Shown: positions 1 through 7,829 of the stretch, in pieces
Layout of the letters: each line of letters opens with the position of its first letter
Position numbering within the stretch: the first letter of the stretch is position 1
NCBI GenBank assembly: GCA_938050045.1
Contig: CALLJS010000012.1
Span: forward strand, 39,940-103,939
DNA from: an uncultured Sphingomonadaceae bacterium
Lineage (GTDB): Bacteria; Pseudomonadota; Alphaproteobacteria; Sphingomonadales; Sphingomonadaceae
Length of the DNA: 64,000 nt
Direction of reading: 5' to 3'
Program-made: the position numbers and the translations under genes
Notes under the pieces: model-generated
Told to the model about the DNA's origin: nothing
Database searches by the model: none
What the model saw: the letters and a program-made list of their open reading frames with translations, nothing else

Positions 1-726
1 TTGTCCATTATATTCAAAGTCTCTAGCGACGGGAACTAGACCAAGATTATATAGGTTCTGTACCACCGTGTCTGTAGTCCATTGCTCTTCCCATGCGTAA
101 TAATCTTCTACTTCGATTAGAACAGCATTGGCTTTACTAAGTGTCTTTTGTCCCCCAGAAATAACTTGTTTGCTGGCCCCTTCAACATCAATCCATAATG
201 CAAAAGTTTCATTTTCAACTCCAAATTCATCGTCTAGAGCTATGCAAGGCACTTCGTAATGATCATATTCAACATTATCAGCAGTTCTTAGTAAAATACT
301 ATTAGCGCCAGTATGATTTATAGGTTCGCCATTCATCTTACGTCTGATATTGAATGTTACAGTACCAGCTCTATCATTTAATGCTTGATGACGATATTCT
401 ATGTTATTTTCAACAAACCCTCTTGTAGTAGAAAATGCTTTGTAGTTTTCAGGGCTAGCCTCAAAGGCAACGATCCGCGCATCTGGAAGCAATTTACGCG
501 CACGTATTGATGCTTCGGCTTTTTTTGCACCGCATTCCAAAAAAGTAGAAGGCTTACTAATTCTTACAACTCCAAAGAAAAAATCAACTAGAGCTTTTGC
601 AGAACCAGAACGTCCTTTTCCTCCCCACAGTTCATACATCGAAGCAACAGATAACATCTGCAACTGGTGCATCTCAAGCATTTCTCTACGTGTTACAAAA
701 TCGTTATCACCAATATGAGATTCCAA
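1..726 (-). CDS. FkbM-family SAM methyltransferase, partial (C-terminus beyond window)
   Basis: Reading leftward from about 726 gives one open frame to the window edge. Visible signatures are FLECGAKKAEAS (SAM-binding loop, written with Cys where DxGAN-type residues are usual), RIVAFEASPENYKAF, and a C-terminal block ALWIDVEGASKQVISGG followed by an IEVE stretch and PVARDFEYN. This order is that of FkbM O-methyltransferases, which commonly modify sugars of exopolysaccharide or O-antigen. The 5' end is unclear: an in-frame stop lies at 742-744, the first ATG is at 681, and the reading between them (NNILESHIGDNDFVTRRE) looks coding, so TTG at 726 or a broken 5' end is possible. The gene is visibly AT-richer than the region after 1.6 kb, which suggests transfer. 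Family assignment is firm; the substrate is unknown. Confidence 0.75.
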   Translation of the reverse strand, partial: MESHIGDNDFVTRREMLEMHQLQMLSVASMYELWGGKGRSGSAKALVDFFFGVVRISKPSTFLECGAKKAEASIRARKLLPDARIVAFEASPENYKAFSTTRGFVENNIEYRHQALNDRAGTVTFNIRRKMNGEPINHTGANSILLRTADNVEYDHYEVPCIALDDEFGVENETFALWIDVEGASKQVISGGQKTLSKANAVLIEVEDYYAWEEQWTTDTVVQNLYNLGLVPVARDFEYNGQ

Positions 727-744
727 TATATTATTCCAATTCTA

Positions 745-1169
745 CTATAAAATATTAAATCTTAAAATGACATGTTTCCATTGTATTTGTCAATTGGGTA
801 TATTATTAATCTAACGCTTTATTTTTTTGATATATTCATCATGTAATATCTTATTTAATCTATGCTATAGAATAACGTTTTCATGAGAGGTTAACGTAAA
901 TATTAGAGGATTCATCCTACGATACAACAAGATAAATATATCTTATGCGTTAAAAGCGTAAAAAGATAATTCATTTACTGGCTATCTGTTGTTTGAACTG
1001 CTCACCATCATGCAAAACCGTAAGTCCAGCGCTCCTATTGACGGGAATAATTCAGATTTGGTCGAGAAATTTTTATTAATTGTAGACCAATGTGAAGCCA
1101 CAAAAGAATGTATCTAACAGTTGACGCTTCACAACTTATTTTTTGCCAAATATCCATTTTTTAGAGTTA
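745..1169. other. AT-rich intergenic stretch between fkbM and the IS fragment
   Basis: No recognisable gene. It contains a possible 35-codon reading frame (1010-1117) and an 8-bp inverted repeat, TGTGAAGC at 1091-1098 against GCTTCACA at 1126-1133, with a 27-nt spacer. The base composition matches the fkbM side rather than the catabolic island, so this looks like a junction zone of acquired DNA. Confidence 0.5.
1010..1117 (+). CDS. Possible 35-residue reading frame, unrecognised
   Basis: ATG at 1010, TAA at 1115-1117; the frame stays open upstream to about 962. The C-terminal part reads as a plausible amphipathic stretch (DLVEKFLLIVDQCEATKEC). No clear ribosome binding site precedes the ATG. 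It could be the tail of a gene truncated by IS activity or chance. I do not recognise a family. Confidence 0.2.
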   Translation: MQNRKSSAPIDGNNSDLVEKFLLIVDQCEATKECI

Positions 1170-1214
1170 TTAACGATGAAACCGCGCCGCAATGCTCTGC
1201 GGCTCACTAGGATT

Positions 1215-1535
1215 GGGAATGCCATTATATTCCTTTAAGTAGCGTTTGGCTTGGCTCCAAAAGTTTGTGGGTGCCGTTGATATGATTATGCTTGTCAGCA
1301 AATAGCTTTGAGTGATTAATCCGATAATGTTTGAAATCGGGACTATTGAGCCCATCATAACTGCGATAGCTATTGGTATACATGATGCTATCAGGCTGGG
1401 CTTTACAGGCTATTATTGGGATCAACGGGTCAGACTTGGTATCATTCACGACCATCGTAGAGAAATATGGCTTAACTTTGAATGCTTTAACCGCATGCAA
1501 TATAGCTCATGAGTTAAATCTCATAGGTCAGCCCC
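1215..1535 (-). mobile_element. ISXO2-like (IS1595 family) fragment, copy 1
   Basis: The leftward frames encode the middle and C-terminal part of an ISXO2-like DDE transposase. Recognisable segments are VVNDTKSDPLIPII, then NSYRSYDGLNSPDFKHYRINHSK, LFADKHNHING and, one frame over, NFWSQAKRYLKEYNGIP. The N-terminal half, including the GEIEVDES segment, is missing. A terminal inverted repeat (1520-1535) lies almost directly against the remaining coding part, so an internal deletion has removed the 5' half. The 3' end loses homology after NGIP. A one-base insertion in the HING/NFW region splits the frame, and the same lesion is present in the copy near 63.5 kb. The element is dead unless mobilised in trans. 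Confidence 0.8.
1520..1535 (-). repeat. Terminal inverted repeat of ISXO2-like copy 1
   Basis: CTCATAGGTCAGCCCC here matches CTCATAGGTCAGACCC at 63666-63681 in 15 of 16 bases. The site is upstream of the leftward transposase fragment here and downstream of the rightward fragment at 63.5 kb. That is exactly the arrangement expected for the two inverted ends of one element family. Confidence 0.6.
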
Positions 1536-1598
1536 AAATATTATATCATCTATAAGCCTCAATGCCCATTGCTAATCCGTCAAATCATCTGGCATGGT

Positions 1599-2576
1599 TT
1601 AGCTGTTCTGAAAACCGCTCAACCGCTCATTGATAATCGCATCGGCTTCGTTCATGATACGGTCGATTAATTGCTGACAGGTTGGAATATCATTAATCAA
1701 GCCCGCAACCATACCGCATGACCAAGCCCCCGCATCCATTGTGCCTTCTTTCATAATCTTAGGATAAACGCCCGCGACTTGTTCTATCACATCGGTGAAT
1801 TGCAAATCATCGCCTTTTTCTTTTTCAATCTCGAGCAATTTCTCAACCGCTCTATTGTTCATTACCCGCTCCGTATTGCGCAAAGGCCGCATTACAAGGC
1901 GCGTATCCAATTCGCTGGCCGTGACAATGGCATCCTTTACATTTTGATGCACGGGTGCTTCTTGGGTGGCAATGAAGCGCGTCCCCATATTCATACCATC
2001 GGCTCCCATGGCCAGCGAAGCCACTAGCGATCTACCATCGGCTTGACCGCCCGAGGATATGAAAGGAATATCCAATTCATCAGCCGCACGCGGCAGCAAT
2101 ATCATATTGGGAATATCATCTTCACCAGGGTGGCCGCCGCATTCAAATCCATCAACGCTCACCGCATCACAACCAATGCTCTGCGCTTTTAGCGCGTGTC
2201 GCACCGATGTACATTTGTGGATGACCTTAATCCCCGCTTCGTGCAGCGCGGGTAATACTTGCACGGGGTTATTACCCGCCGTTTCCACGACCTTCACCCC
2301 GCCTTCGATAATGGCCTTTACCATGCCCGCATAATCAGGAGAATTAACGACGGGCAAAAAGGTTAGATTCACACCAAATGGTTTATCCGTCATTTCGCGA
2401 CATCGTGCAATTTCATTGGCCAATGCTTCGGCAGAAGGTTGGGTGAGTGCTGTAATGATGCCAAGCCCGCCTGCATTGGAAACCGCTGCTGCCATTTCGG
2501 CAAAGCCAACATAATGCATGCCGCCTTGAATAATCGGGTGCTGAATATTGAATAATTCGGTGATTTTCGTTTTCAT
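1599..2576 (-). CDS. Nitronate monooxygenase / 2-nitropropane dioxygenase-like flavoprotein
   Basis: FMN-dependent TIM-barrel enzyme of about 325 residues, the usual family length. It opens with ITELFNIQHPIIQGGMHYVG, then has the NAGGLGII loop, the GFECGGHPGED segment carrying the conserved catalytic-type histidine, and FISSGGQADGRSL plus GADGMNMGTRFIAT for phosphate binding. The ATG at 2576 is chosen because AAAGGAGG precedes it by a normal distance; a longer reading would run into the upstream gene. It is the last gene of a leftward five-gene operon (crotonase, alkylsulfatase, two acyl-CoA dehydrogenases). In that setting the family member IpdC of steroid catabolism, which acts on a CoA thioester ring intermediate, is a better analogue than true nitronate detoxification. 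That role is inference; the family assignment is firm. Confidence 0.85.
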   Translation of the reverse strand: MKTKITELFNIQHPIIQGGMHYVGFAEMAAAVSNAGGLGIITALTQPSAEALANEIARCREMTDKPFGVNLTFLPVVNSPDYAGMVKAIIEGGVKVVETAGNNPVQVLPALHEAGIKVIHKCTSVRHALKAQSIGCDAVSVDGFECGGHPGEDDIPNMILLPRAADELDIPFISSGGQADGRSLVASLAMGADGMNMGTRFIATQEAPVHQNVKDAIVTASELDTRLVMRPLRNTERVMNNRAVEKLLEIEKEKGDDLQFTDVIEQVAGVYPKIMKEGTMDAGAWSCGMVAGLINDIPTCQQLIDRIMNEADAIINERLSGFQNS

Positions 2577-2595
2577 GGCCAAAGCCTCCTTTAAG

Positions 2596-3585
2596 TTACC
2601 AAACGCCAGTGGTGACACCGCGCCAGAGTTTATTGCTGTCTTTTTGCGCCAAATCATCGCCTAATTTCTGCGCCCAAATATGTTCATTGCCCAGAGCATC
2701 ACGCCACGCCCATAGCCTGCGGCTATAGTGATGCAGGTCATATTCCATCGTATAACCAATGGCGCCATGCACTTGTTGAAAAGCCGAAGTTGCTCCTTCG
2801 ATGCTCTCACCAATTTGTACTTTAGCTATCGCAGCTTCGTGCCATGCGCTCTTCATATCATTACTTAGGGCCGCACAAGCTTGCGATGCTGCCATATTGG
2901 CGGCGGCGACTTGCGATGCGGCTACCGCTAATTGATGTTGGATAGCCTGAAATTTAGATAGCGGCCTGCCAAATTGTTCGCGCGCTGAGACATGATCGAT
3001 CGATAGCGACAAAGCCCCATCCATTGCCGCCGCCATTTGTACGCTGCGCAATGTCAAAATAATCGCCTCTACATTGGATAATGATATATTAGTGTGCGCG
3101 CATTTAATCGGATTAGCCTTTGAAAAATCAGCGGCCCCATCTGCATCGGGGGATAGGCTATCGATGGCTCTACATTCTAAATCATGGCTTTTATAATGCG
3201 CAATATGACCATCACCGAACAGCACCACATCTTCGGCCGCATCCGCAAAGGGAATGATATGCACGCCATCCGCTGCACCTATGGCATAGCTTGCGCGCCC
3301 TTTGGCCAGTTCTAAACCGCCCAATTCTAGTAATTTATTAGCAATCAAAGTTTCCACAAAGGGCAAGGCCGCAGGCGTCATATTCCATATCGCACCCGCT
3401 ACTTCGGACAGCGGCGCACCAAAACCGCCCGCATCCTCGCTCGCCCATGCCAGATGCAGTCCATTTTCGATAATCGCATCCCAATAGCTATCGGGCGCAA
3501 CATCCCCATGCAGCACGGCACGGCCGCCATTACGTTCGTGAATTTTCGCCGCGCTTTGTGCGATTAAGCTCTGTGTGTCTATCAT
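2596..3585 (-). CDS. Acyl-CoA dehydrogenase, short subunit-like
   Basis: About 329 residues, shorter than a standard acyl-CoA dehydrogenase. The C-terminal helical domain is recognisable: SVQMAAAMDGALSLSIDHVSAREQFGRPLSKFQAIQHQLA, then QQVHGAIGYTMEYDLHHYSRR. The N-terminal half is weak and lacks the usual flavin-contact strands. The ATG at 3585 (MIDTQSL) is preceded by AAAGGG; a longer upstream reading would overlap the neighbouring gene. Its partner, another acyl-CoA dehydrogenase, lies immediately upstream with a 28-bp gap. Such adjacent pairs form alpha2-beta2 heterotetramers in steroid side-chain degradation, so a paired enzyme acting on a bulky CoA ester is likely. The complex and the substrate are inferred, not shown. 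Confidence 0.85.
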   Translation of the reverse strand: MIDTQSLIAQSAAKIHERNGGRAVLHGDVAPDSYWDAIIENGLHLAWASEDAGGFGAPLSEVAGAIWNMTPAALPFVETLIANKLLELGGLELAKGRASYAIGAADGVHIIPFADAAEDVVLFGDGHIAHYKSHDLECRAIDSLSPDADGAADFSKANPIKCAHTNISLSNVEAIILTLRSVQMAAAMDGALSLSIDHVSAREQFGRPLSKFQAIQHQLAVAASQVAAANMAASQACAALSNDMKSAWHEAAIAKVQIGESIEGATSAFQQVHGAIGYTMEYDLHHYSRRLWAWRDALGNEHIWAQKLGDDLAQKDSNKLWRGVTTGVW

Positions 3586-3613
3586 AATCGAACGCCCTTT
3601 ATCGCATATCTCT

Positions 3614-4768
3614 TCATCTAAGGCCCAATTGACGCGCAATGATACCGCGCATCACCTCGGTAGTGCCGCCGCGCAAACTATTGGGCGGGCTGCGCAACAC
3701 GCCGATGTTGATAATCCGTTTCATCGTATCGCTTAGCTCATTAATCGGCAATTCACCAATCATAGCACGGACATTTTGCGTTACTTTATTTTCCAAACTA
3801 TTGCCCAAATCTTTGACTAAGGCTGCCTCCGTTTCGGGAGAAACACCTTGCTCTAACAGCTTCGCAATTCCAAAAGACATGCCGCGTAAGGTGCGCAAAT
3901 TGGCATAGATTAAACCCAGCCGTGCTCTGGCACTGCTGCTCATTTTTCCTTGTAATTCTATCACCGCTTGCTCCAAGGTGACATAGCTGCTCAAAAATCG
4001 CTCTGGGCCAGATCGCTCCATCGCAAGCTCGCTGGTCACTTGCTGCCAACCACCACCCTCTTCGCCCAATAGCGCATCGGCTGGCAAAATTACATCATCA
4101 TAGGTCACTTCATTAAAATGGGCATCGCCTGCTAAATCTGAGATTGGTCTTACGCTCACCCCGTGCGCGCTCATATCTATCAAAACTTGCGATAGACCAA
4201 CATGACGATTGCGGCCATCGGGCGGTGATGTGCGCACGAGCGAGACCATATAATGCGCATGTTGCGCTCCCGAAGACCAAATTTTCTGGCCGTTTAATTT
4301 CCAAGTCCCATCGGGTAATTTTTCGGCCTTAGTTTTCACCGCTGCCAGATCAGACCCCGCCCCAGGCTCGCTTAAACCGATAGCAAAATAACATTCACCC
4401 GCTGCTATGCGCGGCAAAATATCTGCTTTTTGCGCCTCTGTACCATGCTCGATTAACATCGGTGCATGTTGTCGATCTGCTATCCAATGCGCCCCAACGG
4501 GTGCACCAAAGCGCAAGGTTTCCTCTGTGACAATATAGCGTTCTAACGCGCTGCGATTATGCCCGCCATAGCCTTTCCAATTCATCCCAATCCATCCGCG
4601 TGCCCCCATTTTGCGCGAAAATTCAGGATCAGAGGAAGACATCCAACATTCAGGCTCGCTATGAAAATACCCCGCTTCTTTTTCAGCTAACAAAAATGCC
4701 TGCACCTCGCTGCGCAATTCTTCGAGCGCAGGATTAGGCTTTATGGCGGGGAAATTAAAACGGTTCAT
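3614..4768 (-). CDS. Acyl-CoA dehydrogenase, FadE-type
   Basis: 384 residues with the full three-domain layout: N-terminal helices (LEELRSEVQAFLLAEKEAGY), the middle beta domain with YFAIGLSEPGAGSDLAAVKT and KLNGQKIWSSGAQHA, and a C-terminal helical domain ending SLRGGTTEVMRGIIARQLG. In common acyl-CoA dehydrogenases the last motif reads YEGTxxIQ, with Glu as the catalytic base; here that position is Gly. This subunit may therefore rely on a base elsewhere or on its partner gene just downstream. It probably introduces the alpha-beta double bond in a CoA-activated substrate and passes electrons to ETF. It is the third gene of the leftward operon starting at 7665. Confidence 0.9.
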   Translation of the reverse strand: MNRFNFPAIKPNPALEELRSEVQAFLLAEKEAGYFHSEPECWMSSSDPEFSRKMGARGWIGMNWKGYGGHNRSALERYIVTEETLRFGAPVGAHWIADRQHAPMLIEHGTEAQKADILPRIAAGECYFAIGLSEPGAGSDLAAVKTKAEKLPDGTWKLNGQKIWSSGAQHAHYMVSLVRTSPPDGRNRHVGLSQVLIDMSAHGVSVRPISDLAGDAHFNEVTYDDVILPADALLGEEGGGWQQVTSELAMERSGPERFLSSYVTLEQAVIELQGKMSSSARARLGLIYANLRTLRGMSFGIAKLLEQGVSPETEAALVKDLGNSLENKVTQNVRAMIGELPINELSDTMKRIINIGVLRSPPNSLRGGTTEVMRGIIARQLGLR

Positions 4769-4807
4769 GTCACGCTTTCTTATCTGGCTAATCAGCTCAT
4801 GCTTATA

Positions 4808-6787
4808 TTAAGGGGTGACAATATCAAATTGCGGATCCACCGGATCAAGCGCACCAAACAAAGCCGTTAAGAGCGCAGTATCGCCCGATATTTGCATATC
4901 ACCCGATTGAATGAGGCTCAGCGGATTGGCTTTACGCAGCAATATTTTGGTAAAATTTTCACGGCTGATGCGCACGCCCGCATCAAATTTAACATCATCA
5001 GATATAAGATTGTCTGTTGCCCCGCCAATAGCGCGCGGGAATAAAACGCTTTTCCCAAGATCGACTTGGATGACATTGTTTGGAAAATTAAATTGGATGA
5101 TACCGCCATCGCCCTGCATTTTGGAGGGGTTAAAGCGTGTTGCAATCGAATCAAATAAATCAAGCGCTGGGATATTATTAAGCACTCTCTCATTGGCTGT
5201 AGAAACGATCGCATTGCCAACATTGCCCTCGCGCAATTCCTTTGCACCGCTCAGAAATATGTTGCGCCATGCGCCAGATTCGCTCTGAAAACCGAGTTGC
5301 TCATAAGAAGATGCGAGCCATTTTTTCGCATCCTCATGGCGCGGATTGGCAAAGACGATATGGTTGAATATCGTCGCTGCCCAGCGATAATCACCCTCAT
5401 CAAAAGCTTTCTGAGCAACGGCCAATGCTTTGTCTATTCCGCCAAAAGCCGCAACATATTTAACCGCCGCTTGCACGGGTGGGTGCTGGTAATAATTAGC
5501 TGGCACACCATCCCACCATCCGAAATAACGCTGATAAACGGCCTTACTATTATGATTGAGCGTACCATAATAATCGCGCACGCCAAAATCTGTGGCCGCA
5601 AAATCAGGCTCGCCAATATTTTCGGCAATCTCATGTAACGTGGCCCCTTGATTGGCTTGCCGCATCGTTTGATCGTGAACATAGCGATACAGGCCGCGCT
5701 GGTTTTTCAGGGCTAATTGCACATTATCATTGCCCCATGTTGGCCAATGATGCGATGCCAATAATATATCCGATTTCACCCCATAGCGCGTGAGCATAGC
5801 ATCAATCACCTTGCTCCATTTCAGCGTATCGCGCACCAATGCACCGCGCGGTGTGAGCACATTATGAAAATTACGTGTCACCACCTCTGCGCTATGTAAT
5901 GCTTTATATTGCGGTAAGTAAAAAACCAATTCTGCGGGTGCTTCGGTTTCCCCCGCGTCCATAAAATCAAATGTGATACCATCTATTTCCATGCGCCCGC
6001 CCTCAGCACCCACTGTTTTAGTGGGCGGGATAAGCGCGACATCGCCGCGCGATAATGCTTGGCCTAAACCTACGCCGACATGGCCATCTTTGCCCGCTGG
6101 CAAACCCGTGCCAAATTGAAATTGGACGCGGCGGTTCATCGCTGTTCCAGCGATAACGCTCTCACCAATAGATTCGCGCAAGAACCCATTGGGGCCTATG
6201 ACGTCAACCTGTCCAGACGCATAATCGGCTTGCGACATCACGCCCCAAACTCCGCCGAAATGATCGCCATGGCTGTGCGTATATATCACAGCGCGGACGG
6301 GCCGTTCGCCCAATATTTGATTGGCCAGTTCTAGCCCCGCTTTCGCAGGCGCAGGGGTCGTTAAAGGATCGATAATTATCCAGCCGCTCTTGCCTTCAAT
6401 CAGCGTCATTTGCGCCAAATCATAGCCGCGTATTTGGTATAGGCCCTTGGTTACTTCAAACAGCCCATGGATATTATTGAGCTGTCCTTGACGCCATAAG
6501 GACGGATTAACCGTATCGGGTGCATCGCCTTTGATAAAATCAAATTGATTCACATCCCACGCGACGCTGCCATCGGCATTCAATATCGGTTTTTCAATCT
6601 TACCCAAAAAACCACGCTGTGCGTTTTCAAAATCTTTTTGGTCAGCAAGAGACAATTTAGCGGCAAAGGCGTCATTGGCGGCTTTGGTCGCCGCAGTGGC
6701 TTGACCCTGTGGGGCTTCGCTTTGCGCTGCAAGATTTTGGCATGGCAATGCCGATAACAATAATCCGCTAATCATTATCCATTTCAT
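4808..6787 (-). CDS. Exported linear alkylsulfatase, SdsA/BDS1-like metallo-beta-lactamase protein
   Basis: Hydrolyses sulfate esters of primary alcohols in characterised relatives (SdsA1). There is an N-terminal signal peptide (ISGLLLSALPCQNLAAQ), then a metallo-beta-lactamase domain with THSHGDHFGG (zinc ligands at about His171, His173, Asp175, His176) and ASHHWPTWGN further on. An alkylsulfatase dimerisation region and a C-terminal SCP2-like domain (about residues 540-659) follow, the family order and length. ATG at 6787 is preferred over GTG at 6793 because AGGAG sits 7 bases upstream of the ATG. It lies second in the leftward operon, 80 bp behind a crotonase. A periplasmic sulfatase feeding an oxidation pathway suggests that the substrate enters as a sulfate ester; that is inference, since homologues can act on other esters. 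Confidence 0.88.
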   Translation of the reverse strand: MKWIMISGLLLSALPCQNLAAQSEAPQGQATAATKAANDAFAAKLSLADQKDFENAQRGFLGKIEKPILNADGSVAWDVNQFDFIKGDAPDTVNPSLWRQGQLNNIHGLFEVTKGLYQIRGYDLAQMTLIEGKSGWIIIDPLTTPAPAKAGLELANQILGERPVRAVIYTHSHGDHFGGVWGVMSQADYASGQVDVIGPNGFLRESIGESVIAGTAMNRRVQFQFGTGLPAGKDGHVGVGLGQALSRGDVALIPPTKTVGAEGGRMEIDGITFDFMDAGETEAPAELVFYLPQYKALHSAEVVTRNFHNVLTPRGALVRDTLKWSKVIDAMLTRYGVKSDILLASHHWPTWGNDNVQLALKNQRGLYRYVHDQTMRQANQGATLHEIAENIGEPDFAATDFGVRDYYGTLNHNSKAVYQRYFGWWDGVPANYYQHPPVQAAVKYVAAFGGIDKALAVAQKAFDEGDYRWAATIFNHIVFANPRHEDAKKWLASSYEQLGFQSESGAWRNIFLSGAKELREGNVGNAIVSTANERVLNNIPALDLFDSIATRFNPSKMQGDGGIIQFNFPNNVIQVDLGKSVLFPRAIGGATDNLISDDVKFDAGVRISRENFTKILLRKANPLSLIQSGDMQISGDTALLTALFGALDPVDPQFDIVTP

Positions 6788-6867
6788 ACACACTCTCCTA
6801 TTTTTCCCTCTTATATAGTCTCTATTTTAGCCATTTTTGTTGCTGGCTTTATTAATGCCCCTTAAAA

Positions 6868-7665
6868 TTAATGCCCCTTAAATTGAGGCTCTCGCTTTTC
6901 AAGGATTGCATCAATAGCTTCACGATGATCATCCATTTGTTGCAACACGCCTTGATAAATTGCCGCTGTATCGAGATTTTCTTTGAGCGTTGCCGATGCT
7001 GCACTGCGCATCAATTCCTTAGTTTTGCGAATAGCCATCGGCGGAAAAGAGGCCACTTGCTGCGCCAATTCCATTGCGCGTTCAAGCAGCGTGTCGCCCG
7101 ATACAACCTCGGAGATTAGACCATAATCATAGGCTTTTTGCGCATCGATAAATTCGCCCGTAAAGAGCATATGGTTGGCCCGCGCGGTGCCAATGATACG
7201 CGGTAACAACCAAGCACCGCCGTCGCCTGGAATAATACCAACGCGCAAAAAACTCTCTGCAAATATAGCATCGTCCGATGCAATGCGAATATCGCACATA
7301 GTCGCCAAATCATTACCCGCACCAATAGCATGCCCCTGAATCGCGGCAATCACAGGCACCGATATTTCCGCCATCGTCAACGGAATGCGCTGAATACCCG
7401 CTTTATACCATTGCTCTATTTCCAAGGGCGTCATTTTTTGATCCGCCGTCATGCTGCGGATTTCTTTGATATTGCCGCCCGCACAAAAGCTCTTACCCGC
7501 CGCCGCCAATATGATACAGCTTATCGTTGAATCGCTATTCGCTGATTTTAATGCATCGACCAAAGCGGCGCACATATCGCTGGCCAGTGCATTGCGCGTT
7601 TCAGGGCTGTTAAGCGTAATAGTCGCAATATTGTTGGTTTTCTCTAGGGTGATAATATCGGCCAT
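6868..7665 (-). CDS. Crotonase-family enoyl-CoA hydratase/isomerase
   Basis: 265 residues of crotonase fold. The oxyanion-hole segments are GKSFCAGGNIKE and QGHAIGAGNDLATMCDIRIAS. The position of the first catalytic Glu of classical hydratases reads Asp (GNDLATMCD), and the second region reads FLRVGIIPGDGGAWLLPRIIG, with no Glu where the hydratase base should be. An isomerase, hydrolase or ring-cleaving crotonase is therefore as likely as a hydratase. AAAGAGA precedes the ATG. It is the first gene of the leftward operon. The shared upstream region (7666-7829) carries a palindromic operator-like site and also serves the divergent acyl-CoA ligase gene. Confidence 0.88.
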   Translation of the reverse strand: MADIITLEKTNNIATITLNSPETRNALASDMCAALVDALKSANSDSTISCIILAAAGKSFCAGGNIKEIRSMTADQKMTPLEIEQWYKAGIQRIPLTMAEISVPVIAAIQGHAIGAGNDLATMCDIRIASDDAIFAESFLRVGIIPGDGGAWLLPRIIGTARANHMLFTGEFIDAQKAYDYGLISEVVSGDTLLERAMELAQQVASFPPMAIRKTKELMRSAASATLKENLDTAAIYQGVLQQMDDHREAIDAILEKREPQFKGH

Positions 7666-7735
7666 GAGTCTCTTTCTATTATTAACATTGCGGCATGCAT
7701 CCTATAATTGGAGACATTTGTCACCCATTTTTGAA

Positions 7736-7753
7736 TTTAATCGCACAATTAAA
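7736..7753. promoter_or_regulatory. Operator-like palindrome in the divergent promoter (site A)
   Basis: TTTAATCGCACAATTAAA between the leftward crotonase and the rightward acyl-CoA ligase. It shares the TTTAAT/ATTAAA arms and 18-bp length with sites at 13650-13667 and 18499-18516. It is well placed to control both operons, probably through the TetR regulator at 16631. Assignment to that regulator is inference. Confidence 0.6.
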
Positions 7754-7829
7754 TAACACTAGCAATAGCCAAGATTTTGTGAAAATATGCTAAAAGACAA
7801 ATTGAGAGTCGATATATGGAGAGACAATA

